From NCBI RefSeq assembly GCF_040436345.1, contig NC_133216.1:20733792-20797791 (forward strand): DNA of 64,000 nucleotides, written 5' to 3'. Source of the stretch: Pagrus major. Lineage: Eukaryota; Chordata; Actinopteri; Spariformes; Sparidae. The notes beneath the pieces are model-generated. The model was not told where the DNA came from. It searched no databases and worked only from the letters and a program-made list of their open reading frames with translations. Positions 1 through 13,700 of the stretch are shown in pieces. The position numbers were made by a program, and so were the translations under genes. Numbering within the stretch: position 1 is the stretch's first letter; the number at the start of each line of letters is the position of its first letter.

Positions 1-1119
1 GCAAGAGTCTTCTTAGGAAGGGTTCAGCCAACGAGAGACTGTGCCTTAGAGAAGTTCATCAAACAGCATAGTGTAGTTTAGTTTAAGATCCCCCACACAT
101 GTATTACCACATACAAAACATTCTCTAATGTGTGTCTGACATTGTTTTTAACAAAAAATATATATATATGATTATCAAATTAAAATCCTTAAAAATGGCA
201 CCCACTCCTTCATCAGACCAACAAAATCACAGTATAGTATACAGATTACAATGATAATATATAAAATATATGTGAAGAGTGTGGATCTTTACTGTTAGGT
301 CCGTTCTCAGTGAGTGTGCACTGGAGGCTTAAAGTTTCCACATCACACTGTGTATGTATATGCTGAACCCTGGACCAGGATTGGCTTCCAAACAGTTTGT
401 GATGTCACAAATCATGTTCGTAGGCCCGCCCCTTAAAATCTGATTTTCAAAGAATATTTACAGTTTCAGCAATGGGGGTTAAAATTCCTCACATACAAAA
501 ACAAATAATACACTGTAATCTAAACTACTTATACACCTTCCATGACCTAAAATGGAGCAGGGGTACTCAAATACGGCCGATGACAGTTCACTAAACATGA
601 ATAAAACTAAGTTCATAATGTTCCATCATTTCTTCTCTTCAAATAGTTTTATTTATTTATTTTATTCAATATTATTACCAATTTCCCCTGGTGGATCAAT
701 GAAGCATTTCTGATTCTGGTTCTGATTTGAACAATATTTTAAGAAAAATTCATTCACACATTTCAGTCACCGATCCTCAAGGTCTTCCTTCAGGCTCGGC
801 TTTCAAGATCCTCACATTTCGCCTCCAACTGTTTCTGCACTTTGCAGAGCAACACATGAAATCCTCAGTTCTGCTCGTCTACTTGTAGTTAATAGGTTTT
901 TCAATGTTCCAACGTTCACTGAAGTTGATTTGGAGTTCTCTCAATAATTCAGCAATCCATTACCTGACACATCTGTCGTTCTCTCATCAGGTTGATTGTT
1001 TGTGCCAGGCTCCACTTGTTTGGTAGAGTGAGTTTGCTTCTGCTTTGACATTTTTTTCTTTGTCACCACTCATAAAAGTTATTTGTGTCGATCGGGATGT
1101 TTATTTTAGTTTCACCACA

Positions 1120-1430
1120 ATTAGGCGTGGGTGATATGATGAAAATGCTCTCACTTGGGTGACGTATTGCAAAAAATGCAATGCACATGATAGCTGGTGA
1201 CATGGCAGATGAAGAGCTTGTGCCAAAAACGAACTATCGTTAATGCAATATTGTGTTGAAATGGTGAAATGGTGATTTCAAGTCTGGCTGTAGTCTACAG
1301 AGCATTTCAAAAAATCGAGAAAAACACACAACACAATCGCAATTGACATTTTGGATCGTGACTGCGATTTATTAGATGATGATTGCATTTTAAGAGATCG
1401 TATTTTTTGGCCAGATTGCCCACTCCTCAC
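1120..1430. repeat. Short inverted-repeat element in the first sphkap intron of the window
   Basis: The left end (GGCGTGGGTGATATGATG, near 1125) and the inverted right end (reverse complement reads GGAGTGGGCAATCTGGCC, ending near 1430) form imperfect terminal inverted repeats, as in non-autonomous DNA transposons. A related but more degraded copy lies at about 46540-46856; both contain the words GAGCTTGTGCCAAAAA or GTGCTTGTGCCAAAAA. The remaining sequence of 1-1746 is intronic, with no exon recognised. Confidence 0.55.
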
Positions 1431-1746
1431 CTCCAGAAACTTGGATAATTCAGTTTGTTTTTTGGAGAGTAACAACTAGTTCACTTGTCAGACAGACATT
1501 TGTCTCGTCATACTGCTGGCAGCTACTTTTCAAGTGGTGATTCACTCTGAGGAAAGCTCTCCGTCTGCCTGGTTTGCAGGGTTTGTGAAAAGAAAATGGC
1601 AGTGGGAAATACACTAACTTTAACTTTACAACACTCTCACATCTGACCTCTGGGACACTTTGTACTCTACTCCTACTCAGCTTTTGTCGAATAATCTTCA
1701 CACCGTGATTCTGATGTTTTGTCTTTCTCTTTTTGTCTCCTCTCAG

Positions 1747-4700
1747 ATCTGTTTTGTAAATCTGGACCCTCAGAAAACGGACTGCCGCGATGACAAAATC
1801 ATCAAGGTGAGCCAAATCCACATGCCACTCTCATTCTTTCCCTCCCGCATGAGCCTCTTTTCTTTCCCACCCACTTTTCATCTCCCAGGAACTCTGTTTA
1901 TTGTATTTCACATACAAACATAGACTCAGTTGCCATGGATTCAAAATCATTACCCAAAATTAGAGGGTTGATTTGTTTAGATAATATGCAGATTTCGCAA
2001 CCTCCTGCAGCTGGCGGTGGCACCGGTGGGCGATCAATAATCATTCCACATGGCTCAGGAGTTCTCACAGGAAGGATTTTTATAATTATTTGTCTCTGTG
2101 TTGGAACCAAAGAGAAAAAACGTGTTCAGAATTTTGCCTTTCTTTTTTGTAATCTAGCATTGTGTCTATGCTCGCCATGTCTCCTGCAGAAATTGGCATC
2201 GGTGTCTCCAGACTTGCCAAAGCTCGTTGAATTACTGACCGTCCACCAGCCGAAGGAAAATGAGATCCTACTGCTCGGTGGCCTTGAAGCCTCAGACACT
2301 TGCCAAACTCACCCACACTCTCCATCTCAGGTGAGTGTGCAATGATGTCTTGAAATCCTCGCAAGCACGTTCAGCCTTTGAATTAACTGGCTGGGAGTGC
2401 GAGGCAGAGAGTGCAAGCTGTTCTTCTGTACCACAATTTTCTTGTGATTAGATTTGGACCTTTCGTGCGAGGAGAAATCCACAAGAGGAAGTGCATTCAT
2501 TTTATTAAGTAATTCTCCCCCATTCACTTCAATAAAAACAGTTCCTTGTCTTCTGAGGCAAAGAACTACGTGTAAGACCGAAAACAAATATTTGCATGGA
2601 GAGAAAATAACACTTGCTGGTAGTAATGGATGACTTGATGAAAAACATTTTATTTTAGAATATTTTTAAACCTTAATCAGAATAAATAAATAAAAATACA
2701 CAAACTATACCCCTTTTTGTGCTTTTATTGGTATTTATTTTTAAATGGGATGTTTCCTTACAGCCACTGGCCATCTTATAGACTTTTTTAAGCTCACCAA
2801 ATACATCATTGTATAAAACCACTGTTAGAATCAATACCTAGCCTGAGGAGTCTGCACAGACAATTAAACTTGCATGAACAGGCCCAGTGAGTTAATAGCG
2901 TATTGAATAAAAGAAAAACATGCAGTAGAGCTACACAATAAACTCAGTCTGAAGGTGTAAGATGTTTATAATTATCCATCTCAAAACATGTGACTCAGTG
3001 TATGTGTTGTCCACCATCCGTGTGTTCATGCGCGCATAATAGGTATCTGTACTTGTACCATTCAGGGCGGGCATCAGCAGCAGAGAAGTACAGGCGTGTG
3101 TCTGGTTCAGTGTTCAGGGCAGAGACGCTCCACCCAGCCCAGCAACATCATCTTTGATATCAACAAGTTCCTCATTGGTCTCCAATGGGGGAAGGAGCGA
3201 CAGCTTCAGCAGGGCCGAGCAGCAGGCCATCGGGTCGATGATGACACCAATCGTTCCATCTCGTCCATAGAGGAAGACTTCCTGACGGCCTCGGAGCACC
3301 TTGGTGATGACAGCGAGGATGATGGCTTCAGAAATGGTGAGCCTCCTTATAGCCACCATAGAGTTTTTGTTTTCAGTTTGTCTGTTTGATGACTTCAGGT
3401 CCTTGTAACAGTAATGTTTACATGTTTGGGCCTGCACCAGAAATAAGATGCAACACAGCCAACTCTAAACTGAGTCGATGCAATGTTCATATTTAGACCA
3501 TCAACAATAAGAAGGTTTTCTGCTGTGAGTGGATCGTGCAGCACTGGCTGTACTGTTGAGTCATGACTGGATCACTGTTGCTTAGGTCTTAGTCCATCAA
3601 ATGATGATAACAGATAGCAACGTGATAACAAGTGGTGGTCGTCCTACAACACTTCTTATCTCACATAGATTCTGTAGATGTTAAAGGTGCACTATGTAGT
3701 TTTTGGAATTCAGTTTTAATCAGAAGAGAAAGATCTTCATTGATTTTTAGGGCCCGAGCAGGGAACCTGCGAGGTCCCTATTGTAATTGCAATGATTATT
3801 ATTATTTTATTCCTTCGTCCAAAATGATCGCATTTTTCACTGCCTGAATGTGAATGAAAAGTCGATTTTATTTGGCAAAGTCATTAGGCTTGGCGAAAAA
3901 TTTTATAATCTGTTGTTGTTGTGAATGTGCACCACTAGGTGGCGCTATTATCAAGGAAAGTGCGTTTTGGCTAATAACTCCCACATACTTTGTCGCACCT
4001 TCGAAAACCTTATATCCACGCGTTCAGTGAATTGTGCTGAATCTCTTGATATAGGCCACGCCCATTTATGCTTTGAGTTTTTTTCACTAGCTCGCGCAAT
4101 GTCGCAAACCTACTTTTTCGAACTCCTCCCAGGCAATTTCACCGATTTGCACCAAACTTTGCACACAGCATCTGTGGACCCTCCTGACAAAAAGTTATCA
4201 AAAGAATTTTGATATTCAAAAAAATAATCAAGTTATTAAAAAACAACTTCCTGCAGATTTCGTTCCAACCAGGAAGTGTTGCATATCTCCACATTGGTTT
4301 GTCCAAATGACGTGAAACTCAGGATACTACTTGCTCATGAGGCCCAAAGGCTCTGTGCGAAATTGTGGCCGATGACAACTAGGTGGCGCTATTTAAATTG
4401 AAGTATTTTATATCTCGACATCGGTTGGTCGGATGAACACAAAACTTGTTACACTCATTGCCACTGCCCTCCTGATGACAGCTGACAAAGGGGTTAGTGA
4501 TCTGACACTAGGTGGCGCTCTGGTGGCAGTTTCATTTTATATTTGGCACTGTGCCCACACCATAACACTTATGGATATGAAATTCATAGGGGTGGTATAG
4601 ACTGGCCCCTGTAACTCACACACCAAAAATGACCAGCAGGTGGCGCTATCATCAACACAAACCATTTTTGCCTAATAACTCCCACATACTTTGTCGCACA

Positions 4701-7700
4701 TTCAAAAACCTTATATCCACACGTTCAGTGAATTTTGCTGAATCTCCTGATATAGGCCACGCCCATTTGCGCCTAGCGTTTTTTTTCGCTAGCTCGCGAA
4801 ATGTCACAAACCTACTTTTTCGAACTCCTCCCAGGCAATTTCACCGATTTTCACCAAACTTTGCACACAGCATCAGTGGACCCTTCTGACAAAAAGTTAT
4901 TAAAAGAATTTTGATACGCCAAAGAATACTCAAGTTATTAAATAACAACTTCCTGTGGATTCGGGTCAAAACAGGAAGTGTTGCATATCTCCACATTGGT
5001 GTGTCCAAATGACATGAAACTGAGGACACTACTTCCACATGAGCCCCTAAGGCTCTGTGCAAAATCTTGACCCATGACCACTAGGTGGCGCTATTTAAAT
5101 TGAAGTATTTTATATCTCGACGTCAGTTGGTCGACTTAACACGAAACTTGGTACACTGATTGCCAATGGCCTCCTGAGGATAGCTGACGAAGGTGTTACC
5201 GATCTGACACTAGGTGGCGCTCTGGTGGCAGTTTCATTTTATAATTGGCACTGTGCCCACACCATAACACTTATGGATATGAAACTGATTGGGCCGGTAT
5301 AGACTGGCATCTGTAACTCACACACCAAAAATCACCAGCAGGTGGCGCTATTATCAACACATAACCGCTTTTTGGCTATCAGTTAAGACATGCGCGCACA
5401 ATAACGGGGCAATGGGTCCGGGTAAGGAGCACGCCTCGACAGCAGCACGGCCCGACCCGCGTGGCCTGCGAGGGCCCGTTCATCGCTGCTTGCAGCTTTA
5501 ATTTCTTTTTTTATGCCTTAGCAATCTTAACAAACTCTCTTTGTTTTCATGACTGAATAACTGGATAAACAAACTGACCTTTAAAGGACGACACAGTTTC
5601 ATACTGTTTTACTTTGTTTATATTTGGCGGACCCTGCCACCTTTCTAGCTTCAAACAGTGTTCTGGGGACCTTATTTTCCTCTGAGAACAGCTTGTTTAT
5701 TCAGTTTTTTTTTTCAGTTTTTATTATTACCTTATAAATATTGTACATTTTTAAATTCTGAGTTTATAATTTCTCCTCCGAAACTACACAGTGCCCCTTT
5801 AAATGCCAGCAAAATACTTTCATTGCAAAGTAAGATAGAATGAAATTCTGCGTTGACAGTGTTCAATAATTTGTTGTTACAATAAATATAAAACTGTGAG
5901 AACAATAAACTGTTCTCACACTTTTGCTGACATCATACTAAAACTCACTATTTGATATTGTACATTATTTTAGTATGTTTTTTTTCGAGCAGACATCAGA
6001 TTTAAAAAAACAAATACAGCATACTGAGTAGAATTGAAGCCCATATTTCCCCCTGTGGTTTCAGCAACACTACCTAAGCAATTGTGTGGCAAGCAGTTAA
6101 AGATTTCTATAGTGCCTGGGAATGTATAACCCAAGAGAGAAGTATATAATTATTGCAGTTGTGTTACCCTGGTGATAAATGAAATGTGTTTGGTGGAAAT
6201 TAATCTCTTGATTTTTCTCCAAGGGGAAATTAAATGGGACAAAAAAGACATAAACAAGCTCCAATATTCAGTGAAGGTTAAAACAGGGTAATATCCTGCT
6301 CTTGCTGTGACACTTTGTAAACTGATGGAGCTGCCTTCTAATCAGTCTGGACATTTTCATTCCCTGTCTTTTTCTCTGTTTTTCCCCGTCTCTTCACAGA
6401 ACCAGAGAGTGGTGACCTGGCAGAGAGCTTGGTAGAGGTTGCACAGAAACACTGTGTCAGACTTGCATGTCAGAGGGGACAGCTGGCCCATCACCAGAAC
6501 AGGGAGGATGCTGAGGTGAAAAGAGAAGGTCAACGGCGAGCAAGCCTCCACACAAAGGAATCAGCTGGTCACTACGCCACCAATCTGGCCGAGTCAGTAC
6601 TGCAGGATGCCTTCATACGCCTCTCTCAAGATGAAACCTCCTTTGTCTCTGAAGCGGCTGTCAGTGTGTCGCTCTCTAGTCGTCCTTCCAACTCCACTGG
6701 TCCTTCAAAGACCAGACAGCCTTCCCAACAGCGCACCTGCTCTTTTGAACTCCCCAAGATTGTTATAGTTCAAAGCCCAGATAGTTCTGACGGGGCTGTA
6801 GAATGGCCAGAGACCCAGGTGTCTCATGTGCCTGACCAGGATATCACTGCCAAAGCCAGAGAGGTGCCAGATAATGGGACACAGGCACACATTCAGCACC
6901 ACAATGGAGGACACCCATCCAAACATGTAGAGGTGGCTTTGGCCTGTGCTGCCAATGTCATTGGCACTATTACTACCCCACAGCTGACAGAGCAGCTCGC
7001 CATGGAATCAGCTTCAGAGGAAGAAACAGAGGAGGAGCTGCAGGAACCAGAGGGGAGAGGTGACTACTCTTTCTCCTCAGCCATGTGCAGTATGGCTCAG
7101 GTAGCTGGTGCCGTAGCAGCTGTGGAGCTAACGGAGGAGTCAGGAGTGTGCGGCGATTCTGATGCAGATGTAGTCTACACAGCATCTCGTGGTCTGATGA
7201 CTGCTGCCGAGGCCTCTACAGCCTTCACGCTGCATTGCAGTGTGGCAGAGGGTACCAGCGTTGAAACGTTTCGTGCCAACATTGCCGAGGTCCTACACAG
7301 GGAAGCAGCTGAGGTGCTGACTCAGCCACAAGGCTACAAGAGTGTAGCCCACCTACTGGAGGCCACGCATAATAAGATAGTAGATGGCATTACTTGTCCA
7401 AAAAAATCCTACATGGATGAAAGTGAGGTGGATGATTTAATAAATGAGGTGGCGGACAGCCTGTTCAAGCATGCTTTAGAGAAAGCAAAAAAGAAAAAAG
7501 AACTGGCAGGCACTGGGAAAGATGCGCCAAACCTCCAGGTTTTTCTGCAGGACAGTGTAAACAATCTGCTGTTTGATATCCTTTGCCTGACACAGAAGAA
7601 AATCAGTCACACCATTGGATGTGACCAAGGGTCATTTGAGACGCAAGAGGGTGATACCTGTGCTAGGGAGCCTACTAAGGCCAACGAGAGCAAGGATCCA

Positions 7701-10700
7701 TTAAGTCAATTACAGTGCTCAGTTGGCCATAGCCAGTCCACTAATAGTGAGAACCACAGCAGCATGCTACACTGCACAGATAAACTCGCTGGGCTAAAGG
7801 AGAAATATGTGCTTGAGGAAAGTGATCGCATAGAATCACACGGCAAAGAGCAACAGCAGCCGTCATCATGCAGACAAAGTCAGTATAAATCCACCTCCCT
7901 GCTTGCCAAGGACTTCTCAGACTACCAGCAGATCCAGCAGAGCACAGGTGCCATCAGAGAACCTTGGAGTGAAATCCCCATTCATAGCACAGAGAAGAGA
8001 GGACGGCTAGTGACAGGCAGTGACAGCAGACAGGCCTCTCTAACACCCCAGTCCTCCCTTAACTCTTGCAGGTCTCTGCAATTTTTGAGTATGGACTCTG
8101 AGTCAAGGACACCTATTACATGCTATGCTGATGATTTGGCTGCTACAGTGGTGTCTATGGCCACAGAGCTAGCAGCTATCTGCCTAGAGAACTCCACGGG
8201 GAAACAACCTTGGTTCTGTGCTCTAAAAGGGATGCCCACTGAAGGGCCAGAAGCCTACTTAATCCCTGCATGCCGCACAGTTCTCAGGAGGAAGGAGGTT
8301 CAGGGCAGCAATGCTGCCTCCAAGAAACATCGAGCACCCCGCCTCAGTGAGATCAAGAGGAAAACAGAGGAGCAACCAGAGCTGATGGAGCGACTGGTGA
8401 ACCGCGTGGTGGACGAATCAGTCAACCTTGATGAACCACAGGACCCGTTTGCCCTCTTTGCCTCTGAAGTCACAGCCAGGATCATGAATTGTCCAGAGCT
8501 TAATGTGACGGATACCTCCAAAACAGGCCAGACACGCAGCAGGTTGCAGTGTGAGAGGTGGAGCCGTGGGAAGGCATCTAGTTATGAGAGCATTCCAGAA
8601 GAAGATGCAGACCCCTCAGGCACGCCCAATACCCTGGGCCTTGGCAGTCGGCTAGGTCAGAACCTCAGCCGTGGTAGCTCGATCTCTAAGCAATCGAGCT
8701 GTGAGAGCATCACAGACGAGTTCTCACGGTTCATGGTAAACCAGATGGAGACTGAGGGCAGGGGCTTTGACCTTCTGCTTGACTATTACGCGGGGAAAAA
8801 TGCCAGCAGCATTTTGGCTGCAGCTGTGCAACAGGCTGCAACAAAGAAAAATGGTCATCTTAATGTCAGGACCTCATCCTGCCTGTCCAAACAGTCTAGC
8901 ACAGAGAGCATCACAGAGGAGTTCTACAGGTTTATGCTTCGAGACATGGATAAGGAAAACAAAGATTATGGTATTGCCAAGACTAAAGAGTGGAGTAACA
9001 GCCTGTTTCCCCCTTCTCCGAGAACACCGTTCTGTATACGACAGTCCTCTGTCCCAGACCGCCGCTCCTCAGATTCGAGACTGACTGTCAACTCACCCAT
9101 TAAAGCCAACTCTTTTGACGGATTTGCTCGCAATGTGCATGGAGACACGCTGAATATCTTCCCAACCAACTCAGTATCAGCCACAGTATCAGGACTGTGT
9201 AAGTCAGACTCCTGCCTCTATCAAAGGGGTAAAACGGACCAGATTACTGATATGCTGATTCATGAGACCTGGTCAAGCTCCATTGAGTCCTTGATGAGAA
9301 AGAACAAGATCATTGCAGATCCAGAGGACAGTATTGAGCTGGAGGCTGCAGGAGACTCCCAGCCCCATGTGCAGCAGTTTGCCAATCGCCTGGCAGCTGA
9401 CATTGTAGATATTGGCAAGTCTGCACTGGGAGGCCAACAAGAGGTAGCTGGGGGCACATCCGGGTGGCACTCTCAGCCACACATGCCTGTTGGTGAAAGA
9501 AGGAGGGGGTTCAAACAGTCTCATCTAAGTTGTGGTCGGAGTAGGTCAAGCCAGGAACATACTGGTACTGGAGTAGGGTCCGGGACTAGTGACAGCAGTG
9601 CACCCCGTGTGAGGGGCCCCAGAGATGTGCCACTGATCCACATTGAGGGAGATCAGAAGGATGAAGAGACTCTTTCAAACCCTGAAAGAACAGGAGGAGG
9701 ACCTCAGGAAACACCACCAGATATGTCAGCTACCAAGCGTACAGAGAGAGCTACAGCCAACAGCAGCAGGTATTACACTGCTCACAGTCTTCTGTGTGAG
9801 AGTCAGACCCATCCTGCAGGCAGAGAGATTGTTGTAGCCCAGCAGCAGAATCATGATACTGTAGATGTGAAAAGTAGAGATTAATCCGTCTGACAAGAGT
9901 GAGAAATGAAAAATCTCATGTTTTTTTTTCAAGGTAAAATTAAAAGTCGTCAAAGAACAACAAATGAAATCCAGGCCCCACAACTGTCCAAGCATAGCAA
10001 ACCTATTTTGAGAGTTTTGATCAAAGAGTAGCAGGCACACCAAGGGCCTATTCACTGGGAAAACCAATCTATTTTGGCTGTGTGTGAGGTTTGACAAACC
10101 TTTTGCTAGGCTGTGAGTCACACTGTCTGGGTGATGTACTGTGTGTGCAGAAAGCTTTTAGTGGCTTCATCTTTTATCCACTGTGAGGGTATTCGACTCA
10201 CCTTGATCAGTACAAGTTGCACTCATACTTGGCTAAAACACTAAAACCATGAGACATTCATAGGTATTTAGATTCAATTGACACCAAAGCTTGCTTGAGA
10301 AAAGACGAAGTCAATTTAGTTGCAATAAGGGTATTTAGTCCTGATTGTTACACTATTAGACACGGGGAGTCTTCCATGTCTTATTCAAACCAGACTTGAC
10401 ATTTCAGTCAGACAAGGACTCAGCAAGGTGGCAAGATTCACTCCAATTCAGAGTGTCTGAGTGGCCTTTCAGAGAAGTCAGCAGAGCATAGACTCTCCCA
10501 GAAGACATTTGAGTGGATATTCTGGGGGTAATGAAGACTGCAGCAGTTCATAGTGTGTCTTAGTGTGGAAGCAAATGAACCGTCTGAAAATGCATAAGTG
10601 GAAAAAGCTGCTAATGTGCAAGAGAGGTGTATAGAGGAAAGTGAACATATTACATCCAAACATGGGGAAACGATTGTGATCTGCTGGTCTTTTTAATGTG

Positions 10701-13700
10701 AAATGCAGATCCCTAAAATAAGACTTGTTCAATAGTGACTGAGCGGAAAAAAGCTGAAAGGGCTCAAAGGCCACAGGAGAGTCACAAGACACGCTCCTTT
10801 TCTCTTGACAATACATGTAATCCTGGAACAAGTGGAGTGCATCTGTTTGTCCCTTGTGTAAGAGAGGAACTCAATCACTCGCCTAGTCAATAAAACATGA
10901 TTTCCCTGTGGAATTGTCGAGGATGGCAGCCCTCAATCATCTGATTATGACTTAACTTAATCAGCTTCCTGAAAAACGCTAAAAATCCAGCTGTGCCCCT
11001 GAGGAATGCAGTTTGCTGATGCATTAAAGAGATTGAATTGAATTAGCTTTCTTTTTATGTGGTGCATAGTTACTTTAAGTTTCAAAGGCTTGTCATTTGT
11101 ATGAATTAATTCATGTAGATTTACAATTTTTAGAGTGTTAACTATTCCGACTCTACCTGTTAAATACATTGTAGCTTCAGTAAAATCCAATGTTGCATAG
11201 TGAATAGAGGGACATGGGAACAACTCATTGCAGCAGACATTGTGCACATCTGGTCGACGGTCATTCCCACCATCTTGCGGTTTGCTCTCCCCAGCAGTGA
11301 GAGGGACAGGCCAGCTGCGGCGGCGGCTGCAGTAGTGAAGAGGGACAAGCGTTCTATGAGTGCTAGCAGTGAAGAGAGCATGGGGAGCTGGTCCCATATA
11401 ACCCCCGAGGATGACCCCCACGAGGAGACCAGTAGTTTTATCCAGCTGAGCGAGGGGTCAGTAACTGTTGCTCCTTGATACTGCTCCAAACGCTGCTACT
11501 CCCACCCTCACCCCCACTCCCATTGGCCCATTGCTACTGACACTTGTGCTCGCCTGTGCCAATGCCAATTTACTCCCCGCTGCTGCAATCTCCACGCCTG
11601 ATAAGGCAGTATATGGCAGAGAGCTCATTCCACAAAGCCCTCTCCATGGCTCGCATATGGGGCTAGACCCTGCCTGCACCCCACGCACAGCTACCCTAGT
11701 AGTAGGCTGCAGTGGTGCAGTGTGACCTCTCACATCAAAGGCCTCTAGTTCAGAACATTTGCTACACCATTCCCTGCTTCATCAAATTCTCATTCCTTTT
11801 AGCCAAGCATACCAACTTTTTCAACTTTTACCAAAAAGCCTGGAGTCACTTCTCTGTACTTTCTAGTTGAAATAAATTTAACAGTAGAAATTGACCTGCT
11901 TTCAACAATTTATATGCTGTGACACCAAAGTAAGCATTATAAACTGCATATTTAATGGCATTTACTTCTAAAGACACATTTAATAGAGACGTAAGGGTGT
12001 GTTCAGTGTGGCAACAATATAGGATACATGCTTTTTGCTTAATCAGCTGCAAGAGTAGTTTACCGCACCACCACAACACTCGCTGCTCCTTGCAACCTCT
12101 CCATCTACCTGCTTACTTTAACTCCACCTCATGCCTCGATCCATGTTGTGACACAAGGGCACGGCTGCCAGCCCTGCCTGTCCACCCTACCCGCCTAGAC
12201 TACCTCCAAATCTCCTCATCCTCATATTCAGACAGGCTTGCTGCTGGACGAAAATCACCAGCTCTCCCACCTTGAGCGTCCGATCCCGCTGCAGCAGCTG
12301 CTATTTATATGTTAATCACTAGATAATGAACAACATGACCTGCATCGCTGCGCCTGGTTATTGTTCTCTTCACAAGTCAGCGATCATGTCGGATGTCTTG
12401 AGACAACAAGCGGATGATGCTATCTTTTGTTTTTTTTATTGGTTAACAGGAACGGGACCAGCAGCGCATCCAGCCTGGGCATGGCAGACTTGGATGCTTT
12501 CTCTGACGTGCCCACTCAGAGCACAGTAATCAGGTAACTGTCAGTGTCACAGGCCGGGATCTGAAATATTTCTCATTAATGTGTCACTCTGATGCTGATA
12601 ATGACATTTTTTTCCCTAATATATAAGAAAGTCTGAAGATGGTATATTACTTTTTCTCATTTTCTCACCCAGAGCGCAGCAATCAGGTGACTGTGACAGG
12701 CTGCCGGACGAACACTCACGCACATGACAGATTATAGCTAATTACATATTCTATTGTCACTCTGGCATGGATAAAAATATTCGAGACATAAAAGCCTCTC
12801 CAGCCTGCAGCACTTCTTCTCTACTATTCTATATTGTTATGCATCTCAACTGTAAAGTTTAAAAACACATTCAGATGAAAAGCTGTTTCCCATCAGTGCG
12901 ATGCGAAAATGCGATGCAGCAACATGGAAAATCCACATAAGTTCCCTCTGGACCCCAAATTTGATGCTAATGCTATTGTGGCTAGCCCCTTTCCGTGACC
13001 AACATATAATGTTAGCAAGTGAATATCAGCTTGATGTGAAAAGGCTTTAACAGTACGTAATATTGCCTATTGTATATACTTACATTTAAGAAAATACACT
13101 TATTCACTTGTTAATTAATGAGCTTTAGAGGTGTTGGTAGACGGAGACAGGGTAGCCCTTTCCCCCTGCTTCCAGTCCTTTGGCTGAGCTAAGCTAACCA
13201 GCTATTGACGGTAGTTTCATAGTGAATGTACAGACATAAAAGTGGTATCGATTTTCACATCTTGGCAAGAAAGTGAATAAAAATGTCTTACCTGTGGTGC
13301 TATTTACCCATCTAGACTGTTTTTGTTGTGAGTTTTTTTTGAGTCGGCTGCAGACATGTCTGCCGTCTCTCGAATATGATGGAGCCAGATGGCACTCGGC
13401 TTGTGGTGCTCAAAGCGCCACAAATTTGCAAAACTCACAAGCAAAGTCTCTTTCCAGAATTCATGACCCAGTTACTCAGGATAATCTGCACACCTTGTTG
13501 TGAGCAGTTCAATGTAGGAAGTATTTTCTTTACGCCGAACGAAACCCACCAACCGTATCTCCACTCAGAGGGAAGTGTGCATCTACTCATGGACGAGGTC
13601 TGTGGATAATCTTGAGTAACTGGGTCATGATTTCCGGAAAGAGACGTTGCTGTTGAGATTTGCAAATGTATTTTCCTGTCTCTTCAAGCACCACAAGCCA

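Noticed and set aside
3925-4889. Two similar 86-95-codon frames as a small duplicated gene family
   Set aside because: They lie in the two units of an interspersed tandem repeat. Similarity extends beyond the frames and includes non-coding sequence.
6429-9884. Single-exon gene of 1151 codons starting at TTG 6429
   Set aside because: It is the inner exon of sphkap. The frame continues from the exon at 3066-3336 through the acceptor at 6399 and is cut by the donor at 9770.
13376-13665. Overlapping frames of 76-77 codons on both strands
   Set aside because: They come from the two arms of the fold-back repeat and mirror each other.
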